The notes: generated from the sequence alone by a model not told the origin. DNA of 64,000 nucleotides from Syntrophus aciditrophicus SB (GCF_000013405.1 NC_007759.1:3039001-3103000); one strand, 5' to 3'. Counted from the first letter of the stretch, positions 49,444-60,046 are shown. Numbers and translations are program-made.

Positions 49444-51900
49444 ATGAAACCAGATTATTTACAGAGTTCGAAGTCTTCCTTGAAGGCATCGATGGATTAC
49501 CATCTCCGCTGTTCTCTCTGCAAGGAAGCTTCTTCTAAAGAGTGTCGGGATCTTTTTCTGGCAACGGCATTTTCTCTGCGGGATCAGATGACGGAAAAAA
49601 TCCTCGAAACGGAGCGGAGATATCAGCAGGCAAAAGCCAAGAGAGTCTACTATCTCTCCATGGAATTCCTGATCGGTCGATTGCTTGGCGATGCCCTTCA
49701 CAATCTCGGTCTTATCGACGTATGTCGGAACGTTCTGGCGGATGCGGGAATCGACATCGAAGAGGTCCAGGAGCAGGAAAACGACGCGGGTCTCGGGAAT
49801 GGAGGCCTGGGACGTCTGGCGGCCTGCTTTCTCGATTCCATGGCAACGCTTTCCATTGCCGGTTTCGGCTACGGGATCCATTACGAATACGGCCTCTTCA
49901 AACAGGAAATCGACAATGGCTACCAGAAGGAAAAACCGGACAACTGGCTGGCGGAATTCAATCCCTGGGAGATCAAGCGCACCGACGAAAAATGCATTGT
50001 TCCCATCTACGGCAGGATAGAACACTTCCAGGACCGTGCGGGTGATTACAACCCCATGTGGCTCGACTGGAAGGTGATCATGGGCATTCCCTTCGATACT
50101 CCCGTTGTCGGCTACGGGGGGAAGACGGTAAACTGGCTGCGCCTCTATGGGGCGGGATCTTCCACGGATTTTGACATCCAGATCTTCAATGAAGGTGACT
50201 ACTTCCGGGCGGTGGAACAGAAGGTCGCTTCCGAAACGATCACCAAAATGCTTTATCCTCTGGACACCCTGAAATCAGGCAAGGAGCTCCGCCTGGTGCA
50301 GGAATACTTTCTGGTGGCCTGCTCCCTGAGGGACATTGTCCGCCGTTATCTCAAGGATCACGAGAATTTTGATCGTTTTCCCCATGCCGTAGCCATTCAG
50401 ATGAACGATACCCATCCATCCCTGGCGGTAGCGGAACTGATGAGGCTTCTCGTGGATGAATACGCCCTTCCCTGGGATCATGCCTGGGAGTTGACACAGA
50501 AAACTCTGGCTTATACCAACCACACGATCCTTTCCGAAGCTCTGGAGAAGTGGCCGGTCAGCCTTCTGGAGCAGGTTATCCCCCGTCATCTCCAGATCAT
50601 TTATGAAATCAATGCGCGCTTTCTCCAGAAGGTGACTTATCTTCATCCCGGCAATGTAGATCTTCTCCGGCGGATGTCTCTCATCGAGGAGGGAGAAAAC
50701 AAGCAGGTCCGCATGGCCCATCTGGCCATGGTCGGCTCTCATTCAATCAACGGGGTCTCCGCTCTCCATACGGACATCCTGAAAAAAAATAATTTCGCCG
50801 ACTTCCATGCGATGTGGCCGGACCGTTTCGTCAACATCACCAACGGCATCACCCAGCGACGCTGGCTTCTCAAGGCCAATCCGCAACTTGCGCAACTGAT
50901 CAGCAAAACGATCGGAGATGCCTGGATAACCGATCTTTCCCAGCTCAAAAGACTGGAACCGTACGCCGATGAACCGGCCTTCCAGAAGGAGTTCCGCAAA
51001 ATCAAGCTGGCCAACAAGGAGCGTCTGGGTGGAACGATATCCAGGACTGCCTGGATTACCGTAAATCCCGAATCGCTCTTCGATGTTCATGTCAAAAGGA
51101 TTCATGAATACAAGCGCCAGCTGCTGAAGGTCATGCATATCATCTACGAGTATCTGCGGATTATCCGGGGAGAAAAAAAGCACACCGTCGCCAGAACCTT
51201 TATTTTTGCCGGGAAGGCCGCACCCGGATACTGGGTGGCAAAGCAGATGATCAAGCTGATTCACAACGTGGGTCAGGTCATCAATTCGGATAAAAGGGTG
51301 CAGGACGCCCTGAAGATCGTCTTTCTTCCCGATTACCGTGTCTCGCTGGCGGAGAAGATCATCCCGGCCGCGGATCTGAGCGAGCAGATTTCCATGGCCG
51401 GAACGGAGGCTTCCGGAACGGGGAACATGAAGTTCATGTTGAACGGCGCCCTGACGGCAGGAACCCTGGACGGCGCCAATGTGGAAATGCTCGAGGAAGT
51501 CGGAGCGGAAAACATCTTCATATTCGGGTTGAAAGCAGAGGAGATCGCGGAGATGGAACGGAAATCTTCCTACCGCCCGACGGAATATTATCACCGCCAC
51601 CCGGAAATCCGACTGGTCATCGACGCCTTCCGCGACAATGTATTCTCCCCTTCTGAACCGGGACTGTTTCAGTGGATTTATCATCGGTTCATGAACGAAG
51701 AAGACTACTACTTCCATCTGCCGGATTTTATATCGTACATCCGGGTTCAGGAAAAGATAGAGAAGGAATACCGGAATACCGCCTCCTGGACAAAGAAAGC
51801 CATTCTGAACATTGCCCGTTCCGGAAAATTCTCCAGTGACAGAGCCGTTTCCGAGTACGCTGGACTCATCTGGAATACAGAATCCGTCAAGGAAGGGTAA
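49444..51900 (+). CDS. glgP: Glycogen/maltodextrin phosphorylase
   Basis: An 818-residue GT35 phosphorylase that releases glucose-1-phosphate from alpha-1,4-glucans. Motifs: YYLSMEFLIGRLL, GNGGLGRLAACFLDSMATL, QMNDTHPSLAVAELMR, and the pyridoxal-phosphate site EASGTGNMKFMLNGALTAGTLDGANVE. A frame from TTG 49381 would add 21 residues but has no ribosome site and would contain the promoter, so ATG 49444 is used. The length is normal. Its stop overlaps the next start (TAATG), tying storage-glucan breakdown to the signalling genes that follow. Confidence 0.92.
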   Translation: MKPDYLQSSKSSLKASMDYHLRCSLCKEASSKECRDLFLATAFSLRDQMTEKILETERRYQQAKAKRVYYLSMEFLIGRLLGDALHNLGLIDVCRNVLADAGIDIEEVQEQENDAGLGNGGLGRLAACFLDSMATLSIAGFGYGIHYEYGLFKQEIDNGYQKEKPDNWLAEFNPWEIKRTDEKCIVPIYGRIEHFQDRAGDYNPMWLDWKVIMGIPFDTPVVGYGGKTVNWLRLYGAGSSTDFDIQIFNEGDYFRAVEQKVASETITKMLYPLDTLKSGKELRLVQEYFLVACSLRDIVRRYLKDHENFDRFPHAVAIQMNDTHPSLAVAELMRLLVDEYALPWDHAWELTQKTLAYTNHTILSEALEKWPVSLLEQVIPRHLQIIYEINARFLQKVTYLHPGNVDLLRRMSLIEEGENKQVRMAHLAMVGSHSINGVSALHTDILKKNNFADFHAMWPDRFVNITNGITQRRWLLKANPQLAQLISKTIGDAWITDLSQLKRLEPYADEPAFQKEFRKIKLANKERLGGTISRTAWITVNPESLFDVHVKRIHEYKRQLLKVMHIIYEYLRIIRGEKKHTVARTFIFAGKAAPGYWVAKQMIKLIHNVGQVINSDKRVQDALKIVFLPDYRVSLAEKIIPAADLSEQISMAGTEASGTGNMKFMLNGALTAGTLDGANVEMLEEVGAENIFIFGLKAEEIAEMERKSSYRPTEYYHRHPEIRLVIDAFRDNVFSPSEPGLFQWIYHRFMNEEDYYFHLPDFISYIRVQEKIEKEYRNTASWTKKAILNIARSGKFSSDRAVSEYAGLIWNTESVKEG

Positions 51901-53108
51901 TGAAGGAAAAAATCCTGATCATTGATGATTCCCCGGACATCCGGGCATTGCTCGCCCGCTTCCTCAGGAAGGCCGGCTATGACATTGCGGAAGCTCACGA
52001 TGGCGAGGACGGTCTGAGGCAGGTGAAAGCATGGAAACCGGATCTGATTCTCCTGGATATCGTCATGCCCGGCATTGACGGCTATCAGGTCTGCCGGAGC
52101 ATCAAGGGCGATTCCTGCTCCAGAGACATCCCCGTCATTTTTCTTTCTGCGCGGTCTGAGGCGGCTGACAAGATCAAAGGTCTGGCAATCGGTGGTGCGG
52201 ATTACATTACCAAGCCTTTTGACCGGGGAGAAGTGATGGCCCGCATCGAAAATCAGTTTAAGATCCGCCATCTGACCTACGAGCTGATCCTCGCCAACGC
52301 TGAACTGACGGAAAAACAGAAACGTCTGGATGAGGATCTCCAGGCGGCTGCCGGAATCCAGCGAAGTCTTTTGCCACAGAAAATTCCTCAGATAGAGGGA
52401 TTGGATATCGCGTGGAAGTTTATGCCCTCCGAACAGATCGGCGGCGACATTTTCAACGTGCTCCGTCTCGATGAGGACCACATCGGATTTTACATGATCG
52501 ACATCAGCGGCCATGGAGTGCCTGCGGCCCTCGTGACGTTTTCCGTATCCCAGGCACTCCAGCCCCATATGGGCTATACCATCAGGAAAATACCCGGGTC
52601 CGTGGCCTGTCCCGACTACGAAATCGTGCCTCCGCAGGAGGTTCTGAAGGCCTTGGATGGAGAATACCCCTGGGATCGTTTCGAAAAGTTTCTGACGATC
52701 ATCTACCTGATCGTCAATCTCCGCGAAGGAAGTCTCGTTTACAGTAACGCCGCTCATCCACCGCCTCTTCTTCTCCATCAAGACGGAGCATTCAAGCTGC
52801 TTGACAAAGGGGGCACCATCATCGGTCTGGATGGAATCCTGCCCTTTGAAGAGGGAGAGGAGACGGTTCGGGAAGGAGACAAGATCCTGCTCTATACCGA
52901 TGGGGTGTTTGAATTTACAAATGAAGAAGGGGAAATTTTCGGAGAGAAACGGTTTTATGACGTTGTGAAAAGTCTGATCCAAAAGCCGATCAGCGCGATT
53001 CTGGATGAGATCGTTGCCGCAATTCAGAATTATGTCAAGGGAGCAAACCTTCAGGATGATGTAAGTCTCCTGGGCATTGAATTCAAGAAGAGGAAAATAA
53101 ACACCTGA
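51900..53108 (+). CDS. Response regulator-PP2C phosphatase (RsbU type)
   Basis: A 402-residue fusion. The N-terminal receiver (LLDIVMPGIDG, Asp near residue 53; FLSAR; TKPFD) and a coiled-coil linker (residues 125-155) precede a SpoIIE-type PP2C phosphatase domain with metal motifs GGDIFN, DISGHGVPAALV, YTDGVFEFTN and NLQDDVSLLGI. Such proteins dephosphorylate STAS anti-anti-sigma factors when their receiver is phosphorylated. Partner genes follow directly. The upstream regulator may be the convergent hybrid kinase and HPt protein. Confidence 0.9.
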   Translation: MKEKILIIDDSPDIRALLARFLRKAGYDIAEAHDGEDGLRQVKAWKPDLILLDIVMPGIDGYQVCRSIKGDSCSRDIPVIFLSARSEAADKIKGLAIGGADYITKPFDRGEVMARIENQFKIRHLTYELILANAELTEKQKRLDEDLQAAAGIQRSLLPQKIPQIEGLDIAWKFMPSEQIGGDIFNVLRLDEDHIGFYMIDISGHGVPAALVTFSVSQALQPHMGYTIRKIPGSVACPDYEIVPPQEVLKALDGEYPWDRFEKFLTIIYLIVNLREGSLVYSNAAHPPPLLLHQDGAFKLLDKGGTIIGLDGILPFEEGEETVREGDKILLYTDGVFEFTNEEGEIFGEKRFYDVVKSLIQKPISAILDEIVAAIQNYVKGANLQDDVSLLGIEFKKRKINT

Positions 53109-53119
53109 GGTGGTAAATC

Positions 53120-53464
53120 ATGCAATTACACCAGACAAAAAATGGGGATGTCCTGATCGTAAAACCTTTGGAAAAAAGGATCGACGCCGCTACCGCAACG
53201 GAATTTAAAGAAAAGATGAGCAACTGGATCGGCGCCGGAAACAAGCGGATCGTGCTCAATCTCACGGAAGTTGATTTTATCGACAGCAGCGGCCTTGGCG
53301 CTATTGTTTCAAGCCTCAAAAAGATTGGAACGGAAGGTGATCTTGTGATCTGCGCCGTTAAGGAGACGGTCATGAGTCTGTTCCGCCTGACCCGCATGAA
53401 TCGGGTATTCGATATTTTTCCGTCAGAAGATGAGGCCGTCAGATCTCTTTCCGGAAAGGCTTGA
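53120..53464 (+). CDS. STAS-domain anti-anti-sigma factor
   Basis: A 114-residue SpoIIAA/RsbV-like protein. The phosphorylatable serine lies in DFIDSSGLGAIVSSL (Ser56/Ser57). In the unphosphorylated state such proteins capture the anti-sigma kinase. GAGGTGG precedes the ATG. It lies 11 bases after the phosphatase gene and 3 bases before the kinase gene, the canonical module order. Confidence 0.92.
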   Translation: MQLHQTKNGDVLIVKPLEKRIDAATATEFKEKMSNWIGAGNKRIVLNLTEVDFIDSSGLGAIVSSLKKIGTEGDLVICAVKETVMSLFRLTRMNRVFDIFPSEDEAVRSLSGKA

Positions 53465-53467
53465 AAA

Positions 53468-53914
53468 ATGGAACCGGCGGGCAGCAATATCAAGTTGATG
53501 ATTGAAAGCAGAATAGAGAATGTTTCTCTCGTTGGAGAGGCCGTGCGAGGCATCGCCAATGCGTTGTCTCTCGACGAACTCAGTTGCTATCAGCTTGAGC
53601 TTTGTGTCGTGGAAGCGGTAAGCAACGCGACGAAGCACGCCTATCACTCCGAGCAGGGACATCCCGTGGAAGTGGATGTTCTGCTTTTTCGGGATCGGAT
53701 CACATTCAAAATCTCTGACCAGGGAGACAGTCTGAAGTCACCGAAAGTCAAACTTCTTCGTTTCGACCCTCAGAATCTGGAAACCGTTCCGGAAAGCGGC
53801 ATGGGGCTTCCCATCATGCATGCCCTCATGGACGAGGTCAGTTACGAAACCGTGAGCGGGCGCAACATCCTCACCATGAGCAAGTATCTGAGAAAACAGG
53901 GACCATCCGTATAA
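53468..53914 (+). CDS. RsbW-like serine kinase / anti-sigma factor
   Basis: A 148-residue GHKL ATPase of the RsbW/SpoIIAB family: N box ELCVVEAVSNATKHAY, G1-like ISDQGDSL, G2 SGMGLPIMHALMDEV. It would phosphorylate the adjacent STAS protein and sequester either a sigma factor or another target. No sigma factor gene is in the window, so the output is unknown; in many Gram-negatives such modules act on non-sigma partners. Confidence 0.88.
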   Translation: MEPAGSNIKLMIESRIENVSLVGEAVRGIANALSLDELSCYQLELCVVEAVSNATKHAYHSEQGHPVEVDVLLFRDRITFKISDQGDSLKSPKVKLLRFDPQNLETVPESGMGLPIMHALMDEVSYETVSGRNILTMSKYLRKQGPSV

Positions 53915-53952
53915 TTTCAGGAAATTGCCCGGCACAGGAAAGGCCTGCCTTA

Positions 53953-54267
53953 CTATTCATAAACGATGTCCAGCGAATCCAGATAGGTGGACAGTTCGGC
54001 GGTCTTTCTTTTAATATCTTCTTCATCACCGCTCTTGGCAGCCTCTTCCAGAGAGCGGCCCAGATCGGTGATCGAGTCGAATCCGTAACCACTGCCGCAG
54101 CCTTTCATGCTGTGTCCCAGAATCCGGATGGTCTCATAATCCCCCTGCTCCAGCGCCGACAGGATCAATGCAATGTCCTTGCGCCGGTTTTCAAGAAAGC
54201 CGGGAATCAGGTCGGCAAGATCGGGATCGATCCGGACAACGGTTTTTTCCTTCAGCTCCTCTGTCAT
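53953..54267 (-). CDS. HPt phosphotransfer protein
   Basis: A 104-residue helical protein with the HPt motif [15 protein letters not shown], phosphoacceptor His52. Its ATG overlaps the stop of the hybrid kinase (TCATGA), so the two are translationally coupled. It would relay phosphate from the kinase receivers to another receiver; the REC-PP2C protein encoded convergently next door is the obvious candidate. The frame extends upstream but the part before ATG 54267 overlaps the kinase. Confidence 0.85.
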   Translation of the reverse strand: MTEELKEKTVVRIDPDLADLIPGFLENRRKDIALILSALEQGDYETIRILGHSMKGCGSGYGFDSITDLGRSLEEAAKSGDEEDIKRKTAELSTYLDSLDIVYE

Positions 54268-56315
54268 GATTCTGCCTCCTCTTCTGTGTATTCCGAAATG
54301 GCCTCCAACAGGACGGCTTTTTTGATGGGTTTCACCAGATGTCCATTGCAGCCGGCATCCAGGCTCTTGCGGCGATCTTCCTTGTAAGCATAGGCCGTCA
54401 GGGCGACAATCGGCGTTTCCCGGAGCTGATGTTCTCTTTCCCATTTCCGGATCTCCCGGGTTGCCGTATAGCCGTCCATCTCAGGCATCTGAATATCCAT
54501 GAACACAAGATCATATCGGCCTGTTTTGAACTTATCCAGAGCGATGACACCATTTTCAGCGATATCGATCCGGTAAGGCCGGCTTTTGAGATAGGACATT
54601 AAAAGCAGACGGTTGTCCTCTGAGTCTTCCGCCAGCAGAATGGAAAGGGGGCGATGGGATTCCGGTGCGGCCGGAGCCTGTGGAGCGGGTTTCCGCCCAG
54701 CGACTTTTGTCTTGCTGATCGTCGTCAGAATGGCATTTTTGAGTTCGGCGCGCTTGACCGGTTTGGTCAGGAAACTCGCGATACCCAGCTCACGGAATCT
54801 GCGGGGATCGCCCCTGCCCAGATCCGAGGTGAGCATGACGATCGGAATCCCGGCAAGCGAAGGGTTCCGCTGAATGCGTTCCGCAACACCGAATCCGTCG
54901 AGGCCGGGCATCTGGTAGTCCAGCAGAAGCAGATCATAGGGTTTGCCCGCCTCCCTGGCCTTCTGCATCTTTACAATTCCTCTTTCACCGCCGTCCGCTT
55001 CGTCCGAGCAGCTTCCCCAGCCGGACAGAATCTCCCGCAGAATCATCCGGTTGGTGGCGTTGTCATCGATGATGAAAGTCCGAAGCCCTGTGAGTTTTTC
55101 CACACCGGCTTCAACAATTTCGGCCAACTTTTTCCCCTCCGCCTGAACACTGAAACGGGCGGTGAAGGTAGCAGTCGTTCCTTTGCCTACTTCACTATCC
55201 AGCCTGATGTGTCCCCCCATCATCTCAACCAGGCGCCTGGAAATGGACAGGCCAAGCCCTGTTCCGCCGTGCTTTCGGGTTGTGGATGAATCGGCCTGGG
55301 TGAATTTTTCAAACATCTTGTCGATTTTTTCCTGTGGGATGCCGATGCCCGTATCCGCAATGGAGAAAAGGAGTTCCACCTTCCCACCTTCTTCCGTACC
55401 GGTTTCCGGACCGCCCGTGAGCTCCGTCGACTTTTCGACATGAACGACAACCTCGCCCTTCTCCGTGAATTTGATGGCATTGCCCACCAGGTTGATCAGG
55501 ATCTGCTGCAGGCGGACAGGATCGCCGATCAGATTAACGGGAACATCGGGCAGGATATGGCAGGCCAGTTCCAGTCCCTTGCCATGAGCGCGGATAGCCA
55601 GTGCTTCAACTGTTCTTTCAATAATTTCTCCGAGATCGAATTCGATGTTTTCAAGTTCAAGGTGACCCGCCTCCACCTTGGAAATATCCAGAATGTCGTT
55701 AATGATATTCAGAAGATTCTCCCCCGCATTTCTGAAAATTTCCACATAGCGCTGCTGTTCGGGGGACAGGGGCGTTTCCAGGAGGAGCTCCGCCATGCCG
55801 AGGATGGCATGCATGGGCGTGCGTATTTCGTGGCTCATACTGGCAAGAAAATCGCTTTTGGCCCGGTTCGCCGCTTCGGCTTCTTCCTTTGCCTCAAACA
55901 GCGCCTTTTCAGCCTGATTCAGAAAGTATTCGCTGAATTGGGTGATCGTATCAATCATCAGATCGTTGACTTTCTGCAGAGCATTGAGCAAGGCATCGCC
56001 TTTCAGCTCTTTCACCAGGATGGGTACCAGAAGTGTTCGATAAATTTCAAAGGCACGCTGGACTTCCGGAAGAGAGAACCCCCCTTCAAGCCGCATTTTA
56101 CTGATTTTGGCGATAAAGGCGTCCAGTTTGGAAAAGTCCTTTCGCAGGAGCACGGCAACATTTGCTTCCATAACTTCCGATGTGGTGATTAAAAGCTCTT
56201 CAAAGGGACGGTCTTTATAACGATTGCTGGCGTCTCCCCGATAAAGGAATTCCGCAAATTGGCGGCCTATCTGTTGATTGTATTCCGTCAGTATTTCTGC
56301 AAGATCCTTGGCCAT
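54264..56315 (-). CDS. Hybrid histidine kinase with RsbRD_N-type sensor domain
   Basis: A 683-residue cytoplasmic hybrid kinase. Residues 1-145 are a helical RsbRD_N-like domain ([25 protein letters not shown]) related to that of the kinase at 16511. Next are HisKA ([19 protein letters not shown]), HATPase ([28 protein letters not shown]) and two receivers (first: [15 protein letters not shown]; second: [16 protein letters not shown]). No transmembrane segment is seen, so it senses an internal signal. With the coupled HPt it forms a phosphorelay converging on the Rsb-type module. Confidence 0.9.
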   Translation of the reverse strand: MAKDLAEILTEYNQQIGRQFAEFLYRGDASNRYKDRPFEELLITTSEVMEANVAVLLRKDFSKLDAFIAKISKMRLEGGFSLPEVQRAFEIYRTLLVPILVKELKGDALLNALQKVNDLMIDTITQFSEYFLNQAEKALFEAKEEAEAANRAKSDFLASMSHEIRTPMHAILGMAELLLETPLSPEQQRYVEIFRNAGENLLNIINDILDISKVEAGHLELENIEFDLGEIIERTVEALAIRAHGKGLELACHILPDVPVNLIGDPVRLQQILINLVGNAIKFTEKGEVVVHVEKSTELTGGPETGTEEGGKVELLFSIADTGIGIPQEKIDKMFEKFTQADSSTTRKHGGTGLGLSISRRLVEMMGGHIRLDSEVGKGTTATFTARFSVQAEGKKLAEIVEAGVEKLTGLRTFIIDDNATNRMILREILSGWGSCSDEADGGERGIVKMQKAREAGKPYDLLLLDYQMPGLDGFGVAERIQRNPSLAGIPIVMLTSDLGRGDPRRFRELGIASFLTKPVKRAELKNAILTTISKTKVAGRKPAPQAPAAPESHRPLSILLAEDSEDNRLLLMSYLKSRPYRIDIAENGVIALDKFKTGRYDLVFMDIQMPEMDGYTATREIRKWEREHQLRETPIVALTAYAYKEDRRKSLDAGCNGHLVKPIKKAVLLEAISEYTEEEAES

Positions 56316-56331
56316 ATCAAGTCATTCCCCT

Positions 56332-57249
56332 TTAGTGATGATGGTTGTGTTCCTTTGGACAGCACAGGAGGAAAGTATTGTCCTCTGATCGGGTTTCGAA
56401 CTGCAATGTGGGATGATCGATGCCGAAGCGGCTCCACAGAAGTTCGCGAACCCGGGAAACAAGCAAATCAACCTGGCTCAACATCTGATCGTCCACAATG
56501 ATATGGGCGGCCAGGGCAGCCCTGTCGGGTGAGAGCGTCCAGACATGAATGTGATGGATTTCCCGTATTCCCTCAATAGCTTCGACGGCCCGCTTGATCT
56601 CTTTCACGCTGATGCCCGGAGGGGTGGCGTTCATGAGAATCTGGTATGTTTCCTTCAGTATTCCCCAGCCGCCGTAAAAAATTAGGGCGACAATCCCCCA
56701 GGAAACCAAGGTATCCAGTCGGTACCACGGCCTGTAAAGCCAGATGATCCCTAAAACGACCACGCCCAGAGAGGTCAGGGCATCGGTAAGCATGTGCAGA
56801 AAAGAACTGCGGATATTGATATTGGTTTTTGCCCCGGCATGCAGCAGAACCGCTGAAAAAGCGTTACCCGCCAAGCCGGCCAGGGCGATCCATACAACCA
56901 GTTGCCCCTTGATCACCTGAGGCGCCAGCAGACGCTGCCATCCCTCAATGGCGATAAAAATCGCAACGCCGTAAAGCAGACTCACATTCACCAGGGCGGC
57001 CAGGACTTCAATCCGTTTGTAGCCGAACGTCTGAGAAACCGTCGGCTGGCGTTCCCCCATGCGCAGAGCCACATAACTGATCAGAAGGGAGGTAAAATCA
57101 CTGAGATTGTGGAGCGCATCGCTGATCAGCGCCATACTGCCGGCCAGTATACCGCCGATAATCTGGACCACGGGAATCACCAGATTCAGCATCATGGTCA
57201 TCAGAAGTCTATTGCCCCAGGAAATATGTTGAGGATGGTGTCCCGTCAT
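56332..57249 (-). CDS. CDF-family cation efflux protein
   Basis: A 305-residue cation diffusion facilitator (ZitB/CzcD-like). Six membrane segments, with the metal-site pairs SDALHNLSD (TM2) and HMLTDALTSLG (TM5), and a cytoplasmic ferredoxin-like domain (IEGIREIHHIHVWTLS). The C-terminus is His-rich (PKEHNHHH). It probably exports Zn2+ or a similar ion. ATG 57249 is chosen on AGAGGAGCG; the frame extends 18 residues further left without a ribosome site. Confidence 0.87.
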   Translation of the reverse strand: MTGHHPQHISWGNRLLMTMMLNLVIPVVQIIGGILAGSMALISDALHNLSDFTSLLISYVALRMGERQPTVSQTFGYKRIEVLAALVNVSLLYGVAIFIAIEGWQRLLAPQVIKGQLVVWIALAGLAGNAFSAVLLHAGAKTNINIRSSFLHMLTDALTSLGVVVLGIIWLYRPWYRLDTLVSWGIVALIFYGGWGILKETYQILMNATPPGISVKEIKRAVEAIEGIREIHHIHVWTLSPDRAALAAHIIVDDQMLSQVDLLVSRVRELLWSRFGIDHPTLQFETRSEDNTFLLCCPKEHNHHH

Positions 57250-57357
57250 AACGCTCCTCTTTTTCGGACCCGGGATTTTATGGAAGGAGCCGTCAATTTT
57301 CAAAAAGTTCAGAATCGGCGGAAAGGCTTCGACAAGGAACGGGCCACGTTGCCGCCG

Positions 57358-59061
57358 TCAGGGAAGGCCGGTCTTTTCCAAGGCTTTTTGCAGGGGCAGA
57401 TCATGATTGTATATGTCCTTGCGAAAATGGACCGTTCCATCGGCCTCAGCCCAGGTGGTGAAGTAAAAAACTCTGATTGAGACGGGTTGACGAAGCTGGA
57501 ACTGCTTCCGTTTACCCGTCTCAATCGCGGACAGAAGCTGTTTCCTGGTTTCTATGGAATTTCCTCCGAGCAGGACGACAGCCAGCTCCACCGGGTTCTC
57601 AACACGAATGCATCCATGACTGAAATTTCTCTTTTTCTGCTCAAAAAGATGGAGATACGGTGTATCGTGCAGATAAACATCATAAGGATTGGGAAAATAA
57701 AATTTTATCCGGCCAAGAGGGTTTCTCGGACCCGGGTCCTGGCGGAGATGGTAATTGAACTCGCGGGCGGTCATGTTCTCCCAGTCGATGGTCCAGGGCG
57801 GGACGATTCTCGTTTTAGCCCCTGAGCCGGACAGCACTTTCATATCTTCCCAGTTCAGATATTCAGGAGATTGTTTGATCAGAGGCAGAATTTCCTCGAC
57901 GGCGATGCTGCGGGGAACGTGCCAGTAGGGATTCAGGATGAAATGGGTGATGCGGCTGCCAAAAACCGGGGTGTTCTGGGCGTATTTTCCAACAACAATC
58001 CGGCTGTTGAAAACCTCTTTTTCCTTTTCCAGGACTCTTAAGCGAAATTCCGGGATATTGATAATCACCGCCCGATCTCCAGGATCATCAGGTATCCAGC
58101 GGAGACGCTCCAGATTGACTTTGATCTGGCGAACCCGCTCAGCCGCGGTGACATTCATGGCTTCCAGGGTCTCTGAACCGGCGACGCCGTCGGCAATCAA
58201 TCCATGACTCTTCTGAAACGCCTTGACCGCCCTCTCGAGATATTCGTCGAACAGATACTTACCCTCGCCGTCTTCCCTGTCCTCCCAGAAGGGAAACACT
58301 TCCGGGACATCGAGGCGCTCCCGCAGCAGGGCAACTTGTTCGCTCCGATCTCCCTTCTTCAGACGAATCCCTTCCATCATGACAGGCCATTTTCTCCGGC
58401 GCTCGATATCCCTGTATTTGCTGAGCGCCTTCCTCAGATTGGCGTAAGCCGGGCTGGAAGGGGCAAGGTTTTCCAGGATCGATTCCACCTCTGCCGAACT
58501 CAGGGCCTGTTCGAGGGTGCGGAGCAGATTGGGGGAAGGTCGCTTTCGCAGAAACCACTGGGCATCAACCGTTTCAGGATTCACCTTTCCCGAGGCCAGA
58601 TGGGCGGCGTACAGGAAAAAGGCATCCGTCAGAAGGAGATCGAGTTCCATGCGATTTTCCGCAAAAAGCGCTCCATCGATGCCGACGCCTTTCCTGATCT
58701 GGGAAAACAGCCTTTCCAGAGACAAGAGGTGATATTCTTCAGGCTCCAGTCCATGGAGAGCGGCCTTAAGAAGGGCGTTCCTGAGGGAGGCGGCAACAGG
58801 AAGAATGCCGTCATGATCGGTCCACGCGGTCCGGAATCCGCGGCGGGTATAGAAGATTCTCAATTCCGCGGGAAAGCGGAGGGTCTCCCCGGAACGGAGG
58901 GTCAGGTTGCGACCGTCCATTGTCTCCAACCGCTTCCGAATCGCCGCGGTCGTTTCATCGACGGGTTCATCCGCCGACAGAGAGCGGGAACAGAAAACGG
59001 TCAGCAGGAACGCCAATGACAAAAAAATGACAGAAACCGTCTTTCCTGCAGAACAATTCAC
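57358..59061 (-). CDS. L,D-transpeptidase (YcbB/LdtD type)
   Basis: A 567-residue exported enzyme. The signal peptide (VSVIFLSLAFLLTVFCS) precedes an N-terminal scaffold domain, a peptidoglycan-binding domain (GDRSEQVALLRERL...KSHGLIADGVAGSETLEAMN) and the YkuD catalytic domain with NFSHGCIRVENP (nucleophile Cys484). LdtD-type enzymes make 3-3 cross-links in peptidoglycan. The length and order of domains match YcbB. A cysteine (FCSRS) in the signal region could make it a lipoprotein, though the lipobox is poor. Confidence 0.88.
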   Translation of the reverse strand: MNCSAGKTVSVIFLSLAFLLTVFCSRSLSADEPVDETTAAIRKRLETMDGRNLTLRSGETLRFPAELRIFYTRRGFRTAWTDHDGILPVAASLRNALLKAALHGLEPEEYHLLSLERLFSQIRKGVGIDGALFAENRMELDLLLTDAFFLYAAHLASGKVNPETVDAQWFLRKRPSPNLLRTLEQALSSAEVESILENLAPSSPAYANLRKALSKYRDIERRRKWPVMMEGIRLKKGDRSEQVALLRERLDVPEVFPFWEDREDGEGKYLFDEYLERAVKAFQKSHGLIADGVAGSETLEAMNVTAAERVRQIKVNLERLRWIPDDPGDRAVIINIPEFRLRVLEKEKEVFNSRIVVGKYAQNTPVFGSRITHFILNPYWHVPRSIAVEEILPLIKQSPEYLNWEDMKVLSGSGAKTRIVPPWTIDWENMTAREFNYHLRQDPGPRNPLGRIKFYFPNPYDVYLHDTPYLHLFEQKKRNFSHGCIRVENPVELAVVLLGGNSIETRKQLLSAIETGKRKQFQLRQPVSIRVFYFTTWAEADGTVHFRKDIYNHDLPLQKALEKTGLP

Positions 59062-59233
59062 TTTTATTCCCCCTGATTTCTAACATCGAGAAGGAGAAAA
59101 AAACTGCCTTTTCCGAAAGATCCACTTTTTAGAAGTATAGCACAGGAACCGAGTTTGGGAAGAGGGAATTTGCCTCCCTGCCGCCCATTTGAAGGAAGGC
59201 CCGCAGCCCCTCACCCCTTCGCGGGTCACTCCA

Positions 59234-60046
59234 CTACAATTGGACCCGTTCGACGCCGGGCAGGGACCGGCCGAGGAAACGCTCGCCGATCTGCTGAAAG
59301 CGGAGGGGGACGTCCGTTACGTAGAAACGGTATTCCGGAGGGATACGTTCGGGGTTGGTGAGATGTTGAACCTGCAACAGCTCGGCGGTTGCATCGGCCA
59401 TCGCCTCGGCGGAATCCACCAGGTGAATGTCCGGGCCGGCAACATCCTGCAGAAGCGCCTTGAGCAGGGGATAATGGGTGCAACCGAGGACCAGGGTATC
59501 GATGTGTTCGGCGAGCACGGGCCGCAGGTATTCCTGAGCGGTCAGGCGGGTGACGGGATGGTCGAGCCAGCCTTCCTCCACCAGGGGGACAAGCAGGGCA
59601 CAGGCCTGCGAAAAGATGCGGGTTTCCGGCGCCAGCCGGCAGATGGCCCGGGCATAGGCATTGCTGTTGATCGTGGTAGGCGTGCCGATGACCCCCACGG
59701 AGTGCGTCCGGGTTTCCGCCACGGCACGGCGGGCGCCGGCATCGATGACATCGAGAACCGGAACAGGGGAAAGAGACTCGACGGACTGGCGGGCCACGGC
59801 GGCCATCGTGTTACAGGCAATGATGAGGAGCTTGACTTCCTGACGGAGCAGAAATTCCGTGATCTGCCGGGCATAGGCATTGATGGTTTCCACGGATTTC
59901 ACGCCGTAGGGCACCCGGGCCGTATCTCCGAAGTAAAGGATATTTTCGAAAGGCAGCCTTTCCATCAAGGCCCGGACAACAGTCAACCCGCCGACGCCGG
60001 AATCAAAAACACCGATGGGGTGAAGTTCAGGCGAATTTTTATTCAT
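59234..60046 (-). CDS. murI: Glutamate racemase
   Basis: A 270-residue MurI supplying D-glutamate for peptidoglycan. The two catalytic cysteines are seen in IIACNTMAA and LGCTHYPLL, with family motifs GVFDSGVGGLTVVRAL, YFGDTARVPYG and GVIGTPTTI. Normal length, no anomaly. It follows a gap of about 200 bases from the methyltransferase gene upstream on the same strand and precedes the L,D-transpeptidase gene, so cell-wall functions are adjacent. Confidence 0.94.
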   Translation of the reverse strand: MNKNSPELHPIGVFDSGVGGLTVVRALMERLPFENILYFGDTARVPYGVKSVETINAYARQITEFLLRQEVKLLIIACNTMAAVARQSVESLSPVPVLDVIDAGARRAVAETRTHSVGVIGTPTTINSNAYARAICRLAPETRIFSQACALLVPLVEEGWLDHPVTRLTAQEYLRPVLAEHIDTLVLGCTHYPLLKALLQDVAGPDIHLVDSAEAMADATAELLQVQHLTNPERIPPEYRFYVTDVPLRFQQIGERFLGRSLPGVERVQL

